Below are positions 52,273-64,000 of a DNA stretch of 64,000 bases, piece after piece. The stretch covers positions 18,977,249 to 19,041,248 of the forward strand of contig NC_053129.1 of NCBI RefSeq assembly GCF_010015445.1, given 5' to 3'. The notes beneath the pieces are model-generated. The model saw nothing but the letters and a program-made list of their open reading frames with translations. It was not told where the DNA came from and did no database searches. This DNA comes from Perca fluviatilis (Eukaryota > Chordata > Actinopteri > Perciformes > Percidae). Made by a program: the position numbers and the translations under genes. The number at the start of each line of letters is the position of its first letter. Position 1 is the first letter of the stretch.

Positions 52273-54276
52273 TGCATATATAATACATGACACTTTAGAT
52301 TTCCACTTTATAATTCGCTAAAGCCTTGAAATTGACAAACCCATTTGCCAGTATGGGCCTCAACTCATTGCATTCGTAACACTACTGACTCTGTTATTTA
52401 AATTTTCAATGTCTGTCTCTTATGAAGGAACGAATCTAATTGCAGTGGACAATAAAAGCTCAATGACTTCCTTCTAAATTCATTCAGTGATGCTAAGAGA
52501 GAAAATGGCAGCACGACATTTAACTGAGGGACTTAATTAGCTTCTGTCAAAGACACAGTGTTGCTTTTGTTGTTTTGGGGATCATTTGATTGCGAAAAAA
52601 GACACAGCAGTTAAACTCTGGCATGGTGGTTTTTAGGTGGTATTAAAGTAAGCTGATTGGGGAAACATTGTCTCATTGGTATCACTGTAACTATACTCAT
52701 ATTTCCCATGTTGATTCAGAGTAAAGAGTAAGAAAAGGACATTTTTTCATGGTGACGTGTACATCACATTAAATGTTGAAATAAAATAAATATCAGGACT
52801 CCTGTGCTCCACTGGAAACAGCTTTATTTGCAGTATTATATTTAACAGAGTCCAATAGGGAAAAGTTGGTGAAAAAAAAATCATCATGACTTTTCTTTTA
52901 CGTGCAAGTGACTATATACTATATAAGGATTATTCATTTGAGATTAATTTGATCTACTATATACACTATGGGAAATGTGAATTTCAGCAGGTATATAACA
53001 GTAAGAGAGACTAAGGAATCCCACAGGTGAAGAAATACTGGACGATTAATGGTTACTGCACCTCTTTTACTCCCGGGAGAAGGGAGGAACTTCATTTCCT
53101 CTACAGGCTATAGAAGGAAAATAAGTGGGGGGAAAGATCATTCTTACTGCTATCCAATTAAAGGCAAACAATTCAATATGTGGGTATGAATCCTTGCTCA
53201 TCTCCCTCAAGCTGAGGTAAAGCCAGAAGAATAGAAGAAAGCTGAGACAGGGAGAAAACTGTATGTCTGTTTTCCTTTCTGGACTCTATTGTAATCCTTC
53301 ATAGGCTGGTCCATGACAAAGAACTTACACAATAGCTTTAGGAATAGCTTCTCTGAGCAGCAACAGCCACAGAACATTTTGTACCAATCAGGCAAAATGA
53401 GAAAAAGCCAACAGACAGCGCAGCAATTATGGGCTGTTTACACTAACAAGCATCAAAGGTGATAGTTTCTGCTGCATAATCAAAGCTTTAAAAAGCACTG
53501 TGCTATGTACCTTCACCTTGCAACCTTTTCTAGAGGTGTGAGTTAAAAAACAAACAAATCTATGCACCCAAAACTAAATTAAAGCCACAGAGCTCTCTGT
53601 TGTCTCTCTGACAGCAATCAAACTACCGTGCCTCATTTTATGAGAAAACACCACTTCATCTTAAAGGCAATCATCAGTAACCCTGCCATTTGTAAAGAGC
53701 AAGCTCGATTAAATCACTGCAGCGCCTGAGTAAAAAAAACAGAAAGTCAACATAGTGAGTCTAAGGTGAGCAAATGCTTTAATGAAAAGCACAAATTTTC
53801 CAACCAGAGGGCAGAATCAAGTTATTGCACAATTGTAACTTTTTTTGATTGAGGATTGAGCTTTGACAGGATCCTGGAGACGTGAAGTGAAGCTCAATAG
53901 CTGGCCAAACAGACACGCTGATATGTTAAGGTCTGCTTAGATGAGCTAGATAAGACTAGCTGTGTGTGGGTGTGTGTGTATGTGTGCTGTGCTGTGGCCA
54001 ATATAATTTTGCAACTTTGGGGAGAAGAGGTGCAAGCAGAAGCCTGGTGCAGTGCAGCAAAATGTGGAAATGGGAGCAGGAGTTAGCAGTTTGCAAGTGT
54101 AATGTCAGGCCAAAATATTGACCAAGATTGCACTTACATGTATTTTAACTCAAGGTATTGGAGAATTAGCTCTGATAGGATGCTAGAGATGAGAAATGGA
54201 GCCAACAGCCCACTGAACAGATGCACTGAACTGTCAAGATCCGCTTGAAAGAGCAAGACTAGCTGTCAGATTAGCA

Positions 54277-54323
<47 letters not shown>

Positions 54324-57300
54324 TGTGTGTGTGTGTGTTCTGTTTTACTGATTAATAAGCACTTACAGATGGAGGTGACAGAGAATGTGCTACAGGCTAA
54401 TACAGTTGACAGATCCTAGATTATATAGTACAGTAACTAAGAGCAAATTAGCACAGGCTCTTAAAAATCAGATCAGTGTCCGATTAGTTTAAGTTCTTTG
54501 AGCTACAGTTCTTGTTCAGTTAACCTTTTTTAGAAGAAGAAAAAAAAGTCCCCATTGTCTCCAACAGACACACATACGGTTGTGAATTAACAGCAGATTG
54601 CAGAGAAACGTACCCAACCGAGGCAACACAGCTTGTGAATGAGGCCCTATAATTTTGTGTAGACACGGTTTACACAACTCTTATGGTCCAAGGCTGGCAA
54701 GAGCCTGCCCAAGTGTTCAAACAAACAAGTAGGAAACCACCTGTTTAAGCTAAACCTGTTTGAGTCGTGACTCACTCAGATCTTTAACCTGACTCTTTAA
54801 ATTAACTCACGAGTCGAGAGTCTCTAGTATCATTAACTCGGATCAGTTGAGTCCTACTACAATCAGGGCTTTCAAGTGTCACGCATTGAGCGTGACAGTC
54901 ACTCATTGAGCGTGACAGTCACTCATTTCGGTCTTTTGTCACGCACTCCCGCCACACATTGTATTTCTCACGCGTAAAAATTATTTATAATAAATTCAAC
55001 GGAGTGTCTATTTGCACCCCCGGTACGAATAGCCTCGGCCACACAGCTGAGCTATTTACACCCTGTGACGTAACAACAAAAAAACGTTGCTCGCGTGCAC
55101 CGAAATCATGGCGGACGTTCATCTTCCATGACCGCAGAAACTGGCATATTAGGGAAGTTTTGTCTCTAAAGTTTATAACAATTGAATTTCTAGCGGAAAA
55201 TGGATACTACAGTTGCGCTTTCTGTCTTCAGTGAAAGCATACAACCGTTAGTTTGTTAGTTAGTACCTATTTTTTTGTATACAGTATGGTTACCTAGCAA
55301 CCAAGGTTTGAAGAAACCAAGTGGTAAAAAGTTGTTCAACTTCCTGAAAGAACTGCTAGGTGATTGGTTAGTGCGCTTTCCTCTGGTATGGGAGTTTGGA
55401 GTTCGATTCTCTTGTGTGGTGATCTTATTTTTAAAAATTTGGATTGGATAATTTGCATGCAATTGCGGTCAGGTTACGCGGATTCATGCATTTTCATTTT
55501 TTTTTGCGGGGAGGGAGGGTAGGCGAGCCCATGAATATGCCTGCTCTGGTTGGGTTGGTTAGGTTTAGGCAAGAGGAGTGGGATGGTTATGGTTAGGGTA
55601 AGAATGTCAGGGCGATAATATTCCAAAAAGGTGTAATATATGAGTAGTATGGATAACTGTGTGTAAATATATGCCAAGGTACTGTAAATGCACAGGGGTG
55701 CAAATAGCATACACTTCTAATTGTACCAGGGGTGCAAATAGCATACACTTCTAATTGCACCAGGGTACAAGCATACTGCTAATTGTACCAGGGGTGCAAA
55801 TAGCATACACTGCTAATTGTACCAGGGGTGCAAATAGCCTCACCCTAAATTCAATATGCCGCAGCGCCCAAAATGTCTCTGGCTGCGACGGTCTCACTAT
55901 GGAACCGGCAGGAATCAAACGCGTCTGGCCGTTTTACAGTTGTGCGGAGGCTCCACGCAGAGCTCTTGCAGTAGTCTACATAAGTGGCCTGATGTTTATG
56001 CTTGTGAGCTGGTGTGTGCGTCGAGCCACATGTGTGTGTGGGGGGAGTGTGTGGTAGAGGGAGAAGTGAGAGAGTGACGGCGATTATCTTTGGAGCAAGT
56101 AGCGACTCTAGAGTCATAGTGAGAGAAACAAAGTGTCTCCTCCTGTTCTTTCTGACCATGGTGGGAAATGTGTAGCAGGAAAAGTTAACCCTCTCCTTGA
56201 TTTCACGTTGTTCATGGAGAAATAGAACCAGGAAACGAGTCAGGGGAAATGCAACGCTACCAAGCCCATAGACCGTGACCAAGCCACGGTAGCTTACATT
56301 TTTAATGTCTAAATCGAGCCTGCCACTTATCAGCCAAACAAAAAAAAGAAAGGGGCTACACAATAGCCAATCAGAAAATAGCACTATTTTATCTGGGTAA
56401 GATTTAATGCAGCAACCAATGACCTAAACATTCGCTCATTCAGAGACCAGAGACCCAAACGGGGCTCTGTGTCTGTCAGACGGTCTGAGATCTATCGTAT
56501 CAGCAGAGCACTCACATAATGCACAGCAGACTATGGTGCAGGTAGATTATTTTCTGAAATATATTGACTATTATAACTTTATTTTTCTCAAAGTATCACG
56601 ACTCCTCCAAAACTCAGATAAAAGATATATTTTGAATGTGCACAAAGTTTTGAACATGAGCAGAAATCTTGCTCTAACAAATCATATTACAGTCCAGGGG
56701 TTTATTAATTCATTAAAATGAATTAATGTATCATTGAGGTGAATAATTGTCATATGCACATTTAAGGAGGTTACTTCCTCAACAAAAGATGCAAAAGGGA
56801 AGAGTAAATGATGCTAGGCTACATGTGTGCTGACTCAGATATAATTAGAAAAGTCGACCTACAGGAGAATAAATAGATGAAAGCAATACAGAATGCCTGA
56901 GCCTAACTGCCATATATTCCATTATGTTTTTATATTTGGATTTTAATCTATGGTTACCTTTACATAAAGATTTCCAGCATAAATTGATTCAGAAAAAGGT
57001 ATAAATAGGTGCATACAAATTCACCAGAATGCAGGAAATGAAGAGTTTAATGCTCAAAATTTTCTGGGGGAGGACCCCCAGACCCCCCCATTATCATAAG
57101 TAACCATGCAGAAATTGAATAAATACTTTGTATTTGGTTGAATTGTCAGTGCCATGTGTCAAATCTTTTCTTGTGTAAATCTGAGCAATTATTAATAATA
57201 ACAACAAAAACACTAATAATAATAATATTAATGAAATACCCCTATTCCTGTGACTTGTCCAACCCGCCACCAATCTATTATCTTTTTTTTGGTGAGGGGG

Positions 57301-58679
57301 AGGTGTCACTCTTGCCTGTCTTCAAAACTTGAGAGCCCTGTACAATTCAATCTAAAATGATAACAGCGCCACACACATACCTCTTGCAACATTAGCTACT
57401 ACTATTCCTAGCCATCTTAGCTGTCAAAAGCTTCATAACTATAAATTCCGTAGGCAACAACAACTCCACAACTCACCTCAAGCAACTGAGTGAGCAGAGA
57501 GACAGTCCGAGACATGTTATAGGAACTTCCCGACCCGCAGACTCAGAGCCGGAAACAGTGCAAGCTCGCAGACCACTCAAGAACCCATGACTTCTCGATG
57601 ACTCACGAGTCCTCGACGACCCACGAGCTGACTTGTCAGTCAGTCGCGCGAATCAGCCAGCTACATTGTCATGAGTGGACCATTCTGTAGCAGACCAGCG
57701 AGCGAACTTCACTCGAGCTCAGAGTAAAGCAAATCAACAACAAAAGCCATTCTTTCACTTCTGAAATAACATACAATGTTCTGGACGTAGCCTAGCTAGG
57801 CCTACTGTAGGTTTGGTGTATAAATGTAGTATATTAAAATGCAATTAGGTTGAGCAGACAGTCCGAAACATTGCAAGCTCGCCTCGGCTCGCATATGACT
57901 CAAGTGACTCAAGTGACTCGCACAACCCGGATCAGTTTAATGAGTGACTCAGAATAACCCAAATCCTTAAAAGGAATCGAATTTGCCAGGCCTAGTTTAA
58001 GCCCCATTCAGCAATCGGTACACCTTCAGGTTTGACTTGCGTCGAGTACTTTGACCCTGGTATTCCTGCTTGCAGGTCGATATATTTTGTAGCTCTCAGA
58101 CTTACTTTCTGTTGTTTTGAATTGCTAGTAGAAAAACAACATCTTTTGCTTTGATGCTGAGAAATAGTTTAGTTTTTGTGAAACTGTAAAAACTTAGGGT
58201 GCAAGCGAGAGTGGCCAACTAATTTTGGCAATTTTGGGGACCAGTCAAAGCGCAATCCTGGTGCAATGAAGTACAATCTGAAAAAGGAGCGTACTGTATG
58301 CAGGTTTGAGGTTAGCAAGTGTAATTCTGCTATGCAACTGCAACTTCATGCTACAATGGTCATCAACATTGCATTGTGCCCCTAACAGCTTTGTGATGAA
58401 TGGACTGTGCTTATAAAGCAAAACATTTTTTCACATTTCTTGTAAAAGTCACATTTTGTACACAGATCAAAGCATTGCATGCAGCTAGAGTGAAGTATTG
58501 TCGGATGCTTCTGCAAAGAGAAAGGAATGAGGACTGAGTTGTTAAAGAGTGAGAAACGTACCGATTGTGGTGATAACAGTCCCAGCAAAGAAAAAGGAGG
58601 AGCTGATGTCCCAGAGGCTCATGTGGTTGGATGAATTTCCTGAAGGGTTCACACCTGCTCGGACTGCTGAAACCACTTG
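41929..58679 (-). CDS. kcnk2: two-pore-domain K+ channel TREK-1 (KCNK2), C-terminal five exons; 5' end outside window
   Basis: Exons in transcript order on the minus strand: 58679-58562, 50251-50091, 47332-47146, 45564-45422, 42285-41929. They join in phase to 321 codons; full-length TREK-1 has about 410-425. Segments seen: cap/first pore helix with selectivity filter TTIGFGN; second membrane helix ([19 protein letters not shown]); third helix and second filter TTIGFGD; fourth helix ([20 protein letters not shown]). The proximal tail [10 protein letters not shown] includes the Glu known as the internal pH sensor in TREK-1, and sites KRKLS and KRALS correspond to the mammalian PKA and PKG sites. 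The tail ending EIAIIENLK separates it from KCNK10. It makes a background K+ current gated by stretch, lipids, heat and pH in the plasma membrane. The first helix and start codon must lie beyond 64000. Whether this is kcnk2a or kcnk2b cannot be told. Confidence 0.95.
42455..42690 (-). repeat. GCGCTGTGG-type short interspersed repeat, copy 3 (inverted)
   Basis: Reverse-complement relative of 39588-39780, with CCACAGCGCTGTGTCAGCGC and AACCAATCACAATCGTCTGG. Confidence 0.7.
42931..43236 (-). mobile_element. GGTCCCATG-family element, copy 2 (inverted, internally shorter)
   Basis: Reverse complement of the ends of 23718-24280: AGCCTGCCTATGGTCCCCCA there is TGGGGGACCATAGGCAGGCT here. About 170 bases of the middle and one 44-bp duplicate are absent. 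Confidence 0.85.
43445..44046. mobile_element. nonautonomous DNA element with AGGCCCTGACACA ends and TAA target site (Harbinger-like MITE)
   Basis: Left AGGCCCTGACACAACAACCC and right GGTTGGTGTGTCAGGGCCT are inverted repeats. TAA flanks both sides (43442-43444 and 44047-44049), the 3-bp target duplication typical of PIF/Harbinger. The 602-bp body is CpG-rich compared with the intron. The open frames inside are not convincing genes. Confidence 0.8.
44070..44650 (-). repeat. repeat insertion carrying a helicase-like coding fragment
   Basis: A GC-richer island with AGTCTGG..CCAGAC-type inverted bits at its left side, containing the fragment listed at 44198-44446. The boundaries are not resolved. 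Confidence 0.4.
44198..44446 (-). pseudogene. fragment of a RecQ-like helicase N-terminus, probably transposon-borne
   Basis: An 82-codon frame with [20 protein letters not shown] then VFALLPTGF. This resembles the start of a RecQ-type ATPase core: glutamine-motif region, then motif I, which normally reads LLPTGxGKS. The GKS is lost: after TGF the frame runs into CSASLCKV and unrelated residues. Fish genomes carry helicase-like genes in repeats, so this is more likely an element relic than a host gene. It is recognised by motif only. Confidence 0.4.
44800..45310. repeat. hAT-like element fragment (CCGATTTTAGCCGAT)
   Basis: Starts CCAATACCGATTTTAGCCGATTCCGATT, a theme shared with the element at 9500. 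A CpG-rich CTGCGCCCGCCCATGCC part lies near the right end. Confidence 0.45.
45565..47145 (-). other. kcnk2 intron, no feature seen
   Basis: Between the exon with the second pore loop and the exon with the fourth membrane helix. AT-rich; no clear repeat or gene. Confidence 0.6.
47333..50090 (-). other. kcnk2 intron, no feature seen
   Basis: AT-rich 2.8-kb intron. I see no exon, and no repeat beyond short homopolymers. Confidence 0.55.
51417..51462. repeat. (CA)n microsatellite
   Basis: CA repeat interrupted once by TA. Confidence 0.95.
52243..52269. repeat. (TA)n microsatellite
   Basis: About 13 TA units. Confidence 0.9.
54276..54340. repeat. (GT)n microsatellite
   Basis: GT repeat with one TC interruption. 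Confidence 0.95.
54887..54950. repeat. ~20-bp tandem repeat TCACKCATTGAGCGTGACAG
   Basis: Two near-perfect units and a third degraded one (TCACTCATTTCGGTCTTTTG), then another TCACGCA start. Confidence 0.8.
55365..55430 (+). other. tRNA-like segment (probable SINE head, not a functional tRNA)
   Basis: TGGTTAGTGCGC resembles an A box and GAGTTCGATTCTC a B box, ~37 bases apart, as in a tRNA gene. I cannot fold a complete cloverleaf with a paired acceptor stem, so a tRNA-derived repeat is more likely. Confidence 0.35.
55690..55845 (+). repeat. tandem array, ~35-bp unit, five copies
   Basis: Unit CAGGGGTGCAAATAGCATAC followed by ACTTCTAATTGTAC. Four full-like copies and one shortened (GGGTACAAGCATACTGC). 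The last copy ends AGCCTCACCC. Confidence 0.93.
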
Positions 58680-59009
58680 CTGGAGAGGAGGAAAAAACAG
58701 TTAGCACATAATGCACTGTCTCCCAGTGGGAGTGTGGTATGAGGTGGTCTGAGGAACATCAGAAAATTTGCGGTGTGCATCAATTATCTTGGGGAATAGA
58801 TGACAGCGATGATACATATTTTACTAAAACCAATTAAAGGTGCCCTGCCACACGTATTTCATTACTTTATGTCAATGTCTGAAGTTCTACCATGGACTCT
58901 GTAACAATTTTTGTGGAAAAAAATGCCTTGGTTACCTTGTTTCAAGCCATTCTAGTGTGGTATAGAAAGCCTGCAGGAAGACTCAGCTGGATTTGTGCCA
59001 GCTCTCATT

Positions 59010-59915
59010 AAAGGGGAACTATGCAGTTTTTTTTAGCTTAATTTACCTTAACTGAACAGCTTCGGCGTCATTGGAATGGTTATATAACTTTTTTTCGGGT
59101 TGAATAGTGGTCGTCTCGCTTCCCCCTAGCGCCTGTGAGCGGAAAAACCGCCCTTGCAACTTGTAGCATCAGGAAGTATTGCGTGATATCAGGTCTCGTG
59201 ATGTAACAAATTTCTTCACGGCACTGCACACATACAGGAACCGGCTAGCTATAAGAACAAGGTAGCGATGGAGTTTTTCACACTTTTGTCATGGCTGAAA
59301 AAAAAAGAAGCAGAAAGCTAGGAAAGCATTATCGGAGGAAAAGAGAAAGAAGAAACGGCAGACTGACCGAGCGAGGAGTCAGACACGAGTAAACATCGGA
59401 CCTGCGTTTTCAGAATGGCGACAAACAGAAACCTGCAAATCCAATGCAGATCTGGCATTCTTGCTGTTGCACGTCTAAGTATCTTTGGGATAAACTCTGT
59501 TTAATCTTTGTGACCTCAGGATGTTTGTTATTGTCTGTAAAGGTTTTTATTACGATCGCTGTCTGTTACGGGCTTACCAGCTAGCTTACTAGCTGTCTAG
59601 CTCAGTGGACATGGCTCTGTGCGTTCGCCGGCTTCTATGAAAACAAATGCACATGACCAGAGGGAGAAGATGGGAGGGGGGAGAATCGCCAATGAGTTTT
59701 TACAACAGTTTTGCCAAATATCTATTCCAAAGCTGTATGGGGAGCTCTATAGAGAAACCTGCGAGCAGCTGCAGGGTCTGGATCGAAACATTTTGAAATC
59801 TGATGAAATCTGTTTGCAACATTTGTCATTTTCCCTACCTCTGTCTAAAACCAAGGACCCATTGTTTCAAACATCACTAAGAATTTTGAGGAGTAATTTA
59901 TTATTGTTATGATTA
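59010..59915. repeat. probable DNA-transposon-derived repeat (AAAGGGGAACTATGCAG end)
   Basis: Starts TTAAAGGGGAACTATGCAGT, a familiar fish element end. The body is CpG-richer than its flanks and contains a 97-codon frame (59619-59912) that I do not recognise. No matching right end was found. Confidence 0.4.
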
Positions 59916-60146
59916 TTACATTATTATTGTAAACTGCATATCTGCTGTGCCAACATGGAAAGTTAAATAGCTAATGAATGTGAGGCTTAGAAACGCTTTG
60001 AGACCTTCGGGAAAAAGCAGACACTGCAACAGAGCTGTTGCTAATAAATTATAGAAGAATGATTTACTTGAGTAAAGCTTATTATTATCAAAATCATGTA
60101 CAGCATATAACACAGTCCCTGTGAACTAGCACTGTCAGTTTTTACT

Positions 60147-60148
<2 letters not shown>

Positions 60149-60179
<31 letters not shown>
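60149..60179. repeat. (CA)n microsatellite
   Basis: About 15 CA units. Confidence 0.93.
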
Positions 60180-60183
<4 letters not shown>

Positions 60184-61895
60184 TTAGGGTCACTGCAATG
60201 TCAGGGTATTGCGATTAATTATGATAGTAAAACTAAGATAGCTTCCATTAACCTATGACTGTTGAGTGTTATTGAGGCAGTAAAGGTTGAGTGTGTGAGA
60301 GATGAAATGGATGAATAATGGATAGGAAGGTAATAACTAATGTAATGACATGAGTTATGATAGGTCAAAAAAGAACTGAGTGTTGCTTAATATCCACACA
60401 AGCTGCTGATGATTAAAGGGTTGGTTCAATCAAATTGGTTTATTTAAATTATACTTACTGGATGTCAGCGTTATTTATTAATTAAATAAAATAGTGTCCT
60501 ATATGTACTGAAGCAATGTAGAATATAAGAGTGTTAGAGTTTGCACCCAGTCACAGACCTGAAACTATCCTTAATCTTTTTATTAACTATAACCATGATC
60601 TTTCCCTAAACCTTTACCATACCATAGTTGACATGCATAGATTAATTGTAGGAAGTCGGACATTTAAAAATGTTGGCATTGGATATTAGCCAGGTTTTTG
60701 CAGGATTGCCTAACATCAACGTCCTGGTGTGTGGAGTTGAACTACCTCTGATGGTATCTAGCCATTTTGATAGTTTTATTTGCAAATATTTGGAGGTATC
60801 CTCCAACCCAATACAATGTAGATGAAAGCATTTTTTTGCATGGCTCTTAAAGAATCAAAAGACCTTACTGCCAATAGTTTTCATAAGGACCATTTCTTTG
60901 GTTGAAAGTATTTCCCATAAAAGAGTATAAAGAAATCCAAAACTATGAACATGGATGAATAACAATAGAGGGAAGTGAGCAAAATAGATCAGAGGACTAA
61001 CCTAAAGCACAAATTATGCTTCTGTGTTACATGTAATACACATATTAAAAGTTGTGGCGAACTTTCTATAACTGTGGGTCTCAACAATGCAGGCTGATTG
61101 GTTGATCCAACATCATCCTGTTGTGAAGTTTTCTTTCAGAGTTTGGGCGTACTTTTCAGCATAGTACTGCCACTGCACACAATATTGTAGATAAACAGAT
61201 TTGATCCAAGTTCTTTCACGTTGTGTCACTGCAGTGAAATTGATTTCCATTTCCTGATTTTCTTCTGTTCTTTTTTTTACATTGTGGATTGCTTAACAAG
61301 ACACAGCTTCCTAATAAATGCATACATTATACCACCAATTCATTACAGCTCGTTTCTCTGCTCCTAAGTGGAAAAAATCCCAAACAAAACTAAAATATAT
61401 TTTTTTTAAAAGCCCAGAATGAGACAACTAAAAGACAACACTGATTTGGTTACACACATGCAGAGGATACAAATTTACTGACATAAACATAATGAACAAA
61501 GGTGAACAGTTTTTTATCTTTTCTATCTTACCATCATTTCCAAATCCTAACAAAGGACATAGTTTAAAAAAATTGAAATTCTGAAACCCTACATCCATTG
61601 TACCTCTAAAAACATAATTTATCAAATTACACAATCAGATAGGCTTGGCTTAGTCAGCCCCTTTGTTTTCCAGCCAAAGCAACCACATTAATTCACTGTC
61701 TTGGCAAAATCCAACCATGGCCATTGGAAATGATAAGACAGAATAATGTGAACACACACTGGCTGTGCCAAACTGCCAGGAGAGATTGAATCGTCTGAGC
61801 TTTTTGACATCACTCACTTTTTAATTACTCCCTCTGAGAGCACATCTACTCAGTCCTCTGCTGACTGGCTTTTGATCAGTGGGAGCCTACAAAGG

Positions 61896-62014
<119 letters not shown>

Positions 62015-64000
62015 ATAATTAAGTAAAAATGAGTGGGGGACACCTGTATTGAAGCTTTTTATCAATAAATCATCAGACGAGAAAGAGTTGCTTGCAAGGC
62101 TGCTGCACTCTTGAGGCTACTGTCTGATAGATGATGGGCAGAGCTGTTTAGTTAGGAGTGTTGTCTTGTAGAAGCACTAAGATGGCAAGATCTGTGTCAG
62201 GTATGTACTGTACAAACTGGCACACAATCAGCCTTATACCATTATGAAAGGATAAAGTGCTCTTAAATGCCTCCTACAGGCAATTTGCCCAGTTTTTGTG
62301 AGCCAATAATTAATTTTGTTCATTTTGCAGTGCGCAGTTTGTTTCTGAGGCCCAGGACTTTGCCTCAAAACAAACATTTAATTGACTAAAAAGACATTTT
62401 TGAGGACAGAAGACAGTTTGCCCTCAATTGACTTTTAGCTTTTCTTAGAGAGAAACCTGAGAGGGATTTTGAATGTTATAGGGGCCATAGAGTACAGGAG
62501 ACATGGTTGCTGGCAAAGGTAAGCAACACCCTTAGGCTAACACTAAAGGGCGTACCACACTATTGTTCATCAGTTTTACAGCAGAATTTTTAAAAACACC
62601 CCAGGGTTTGTTACAAACTGATTTAATATCATAGATAGAGGAACTTGTTCATAGATAATTTATTTTTTACCCTAGCTAGCATGCATGTTTGAGACTACTT
62701 CAGCACAGCAGTGCTTTGAGCTAAATGCTACATGGAACATAAATAAAAGGGGGGGGAGGGGTTGGATTCAGGAGCTTGCTGCCTTCCTTCGTCCAGGGCT
62801 CCACATTCATTAGGTAAGTCCATTCCTGACACAAGATCATTATCTAACAGTCAATCTGATAGATGATCTCAGGACAGAACACATCACCATCTTTGAATAT
62901 TAACTCAGCATGTTAAAGCCAAATAACTGCCATCTGTAACCAGCCTTTCTTAATCGAAAACAGTCTCATTTAAATACAAGCTGTGGTAAACATTATTCAA
63001 TAGTAAATCCTGTCAGCTGCAGTCAGTTTTAACATGGTCAGAGCTTATACTGTAAATGTCACAGAATGCCAACACAGTGGGCAACAACTCCTGAAGTAAC
63101 ATGGTAGAAGAGATTCAACATCAGCAATGAAACTACAGTACCTACTTCATATTAAATTCAAACATGACTGAAACATCTAATTCGTAAATATTTAACCGAG
63201 TCACTGTATCTCTAGCAGCAAACCCAAAAGGTGGAAGGTTATTATTGAAAAACTACACCAATGCTCTGCCATAAGGAATAATGCAACGTCTTTAATAAAT
63301 GTGAATATCAGGGCTCTACTGTGGTCTGAGTCGACTTAATCCCATCCCTTGCTATGCTATTGACTAACAACAGCAATTTCATTGCATGTTTTTAGTCTTA
63401 AAAGGAAATGTTTTAGACATAGTCACTCTTGAGGTTTTCTCATCATTATGAGAATTATTTTTGTTATAATGAGATCTTTCTCACTTTGTTAGAACAAGAG
63501 AGATGCTTTGTGATGACAACGAGATACCACTCCATAAAAAATATGGCTGCTCTGCACTGCTACAGTGAGAAAGTTGTGAGAAAAGATTGTTGGATCCTTG
63601 TTCATCCAAAAAATTTGACGTCCAAGTGTGACTGTTACAGGTAAATTAATGTGGGAGCAAAAAAAAAAAACAATTATTGAAATACTTGCTGGTTTACTAG
63701 TCAAATAGTCTTCAGCAGCTTTGTAGTTTGTGAACATGCATATTTTCATATAAGAGCCAATCATTAATCCTTTTGACCATATATATTACATTGTATATAA
63801 TAAAAGTGTTTGACTTACATACTGTACTTACATACTGTAAAAAAATATAAGTATAATATTAAAATAAATAAATAATTTTTGTACTTCTCGGATCCCTTAT
63901 GCAGTGAGCTTAAAATACTTTTTTTGTTAGAAGGCATTTTTGGTAGGAAAGGGTTCAGCTATTAATAGAGGCCAAAATTCAAAGAGGTGGACAAAATCAG

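Larger units (their letters stand above)
54750..57990. repeat. nested repeat block
   Basis: The outer edges share short GAGTGACTC/ACTCACGAGTC-like motifs (54760-54850 and 57590-57990), including GGATCAGTT near both ends. This suggests one outer element. Inside are a TCACTCATTGAGCGTGACAG tandem (54887-54930), a tRNA-like piece (55365-55430), a 35-bp tandem array (55690-55845) and a GGGGGAGGACCCCCAGACC block (57065). CpG is higher than in the surrounding intron. Boundaries and class are inference. Confidence 0.45.
50252..58561 (-). other. large kcnk2 intron with microsatellites and a nested repeat block
   Basis: 8.3 kb between the first and second pore-region exons. It contains the CA, TA and GT repeats and the 54.8-58.0 kb block listed separately. 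No host exon found. The first ~1.1 kb (50290-51400) is AT-rich and plain. Confidence 0.6.

Noticed and set aside
55365..55430. Functional tRNA gene
   Set aside because: A- and B-box-like words are present, but no full cloverleaf or terminator is evident and it lies inside repeats.
55851..56384. 177-codon minus-strand open frame, among the longest in the window
   Set aside because: It lies inside the nested repeat block, has a Pro/His-rich low-complexity middle over simple sequence, no recognisable domain and no splice context.
59619..59912. 97-codon frame with RIANEFLQQFCQ..PKLYGELY
   Set aside because: Looks partly protein-like but sits in a repeat, and neither a domain nor a second exon is visible; recorded only as part of the repeat.

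Overview
The window looks like teleost fish nuclear DNA. Vertebrate genes are split into short exons with GT-AG introns, (CA/TG)n microsatellites are long and frequent, and the interspersed repeats are of kinds common in fish: a Tc1 transposase, a tRNA-derived SINE, short DNA transposons with terminal inverted repeats (TIRs), and LINE-type tails. The species cannot be named from this alone.

Layout. (1) Positions 3-149 may be the last coding exon of an unidentified plus-strand gene, followed by AATAAA. (2) 1314-3759 (+): cathepsin B, nine coding exons, 331 codons. (3) 5355-10877 (+): an ABHD1/ABHD3-type alpha/beta hydrolase, nine coding exons; exon 4 carries an apparent 2-nt deletion that breaks the frame. 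(4) 16057-25049 (+): a compact cGMP-dependent protein kinase, 21 coding exons, 679 codons, best called prkg3-like. (5) 41929-58679 (-): the five C-terminal coding exons of the two-pore-domain K+ channel TREK-1 (kcnk2). Its N-terminal exons, with the first membrane helix, lie beyond the window. The ~17 kb between the kinase and the channel, and the channel introns, are rich in repeats and hold no other gene I can support.

The genes do not form one pathway: a lysosomal protease, a membrane lipid hydrolase, a cGMP kinase and a K+ channel. The one functional link worth noting is that mammalian TREK-1 is a reported PKG substrate and the kcnk2 tail here keeps an RxLS-type site; the adjacency may be chance.

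The most notable structure is an inverted duplication inside prkg3 (19306-19583 against 21636-21896). It copies the start of a kinase-domain exon in antisense into an upstream intron and brackets four whole exons, so the pre-mRNA could form a long hairpin. Others are the abhd1 frameshift, a ~560-bp direct duplication with a perfect 19-bp palindrome in only one copy, a chimeric Tc1 transposase, and a nested repeat block at 54.8-58.0 kb. I found no clearly new multi-gene system. All exon borders come from reading splice signals and from remembered family sequences, not from alignment.
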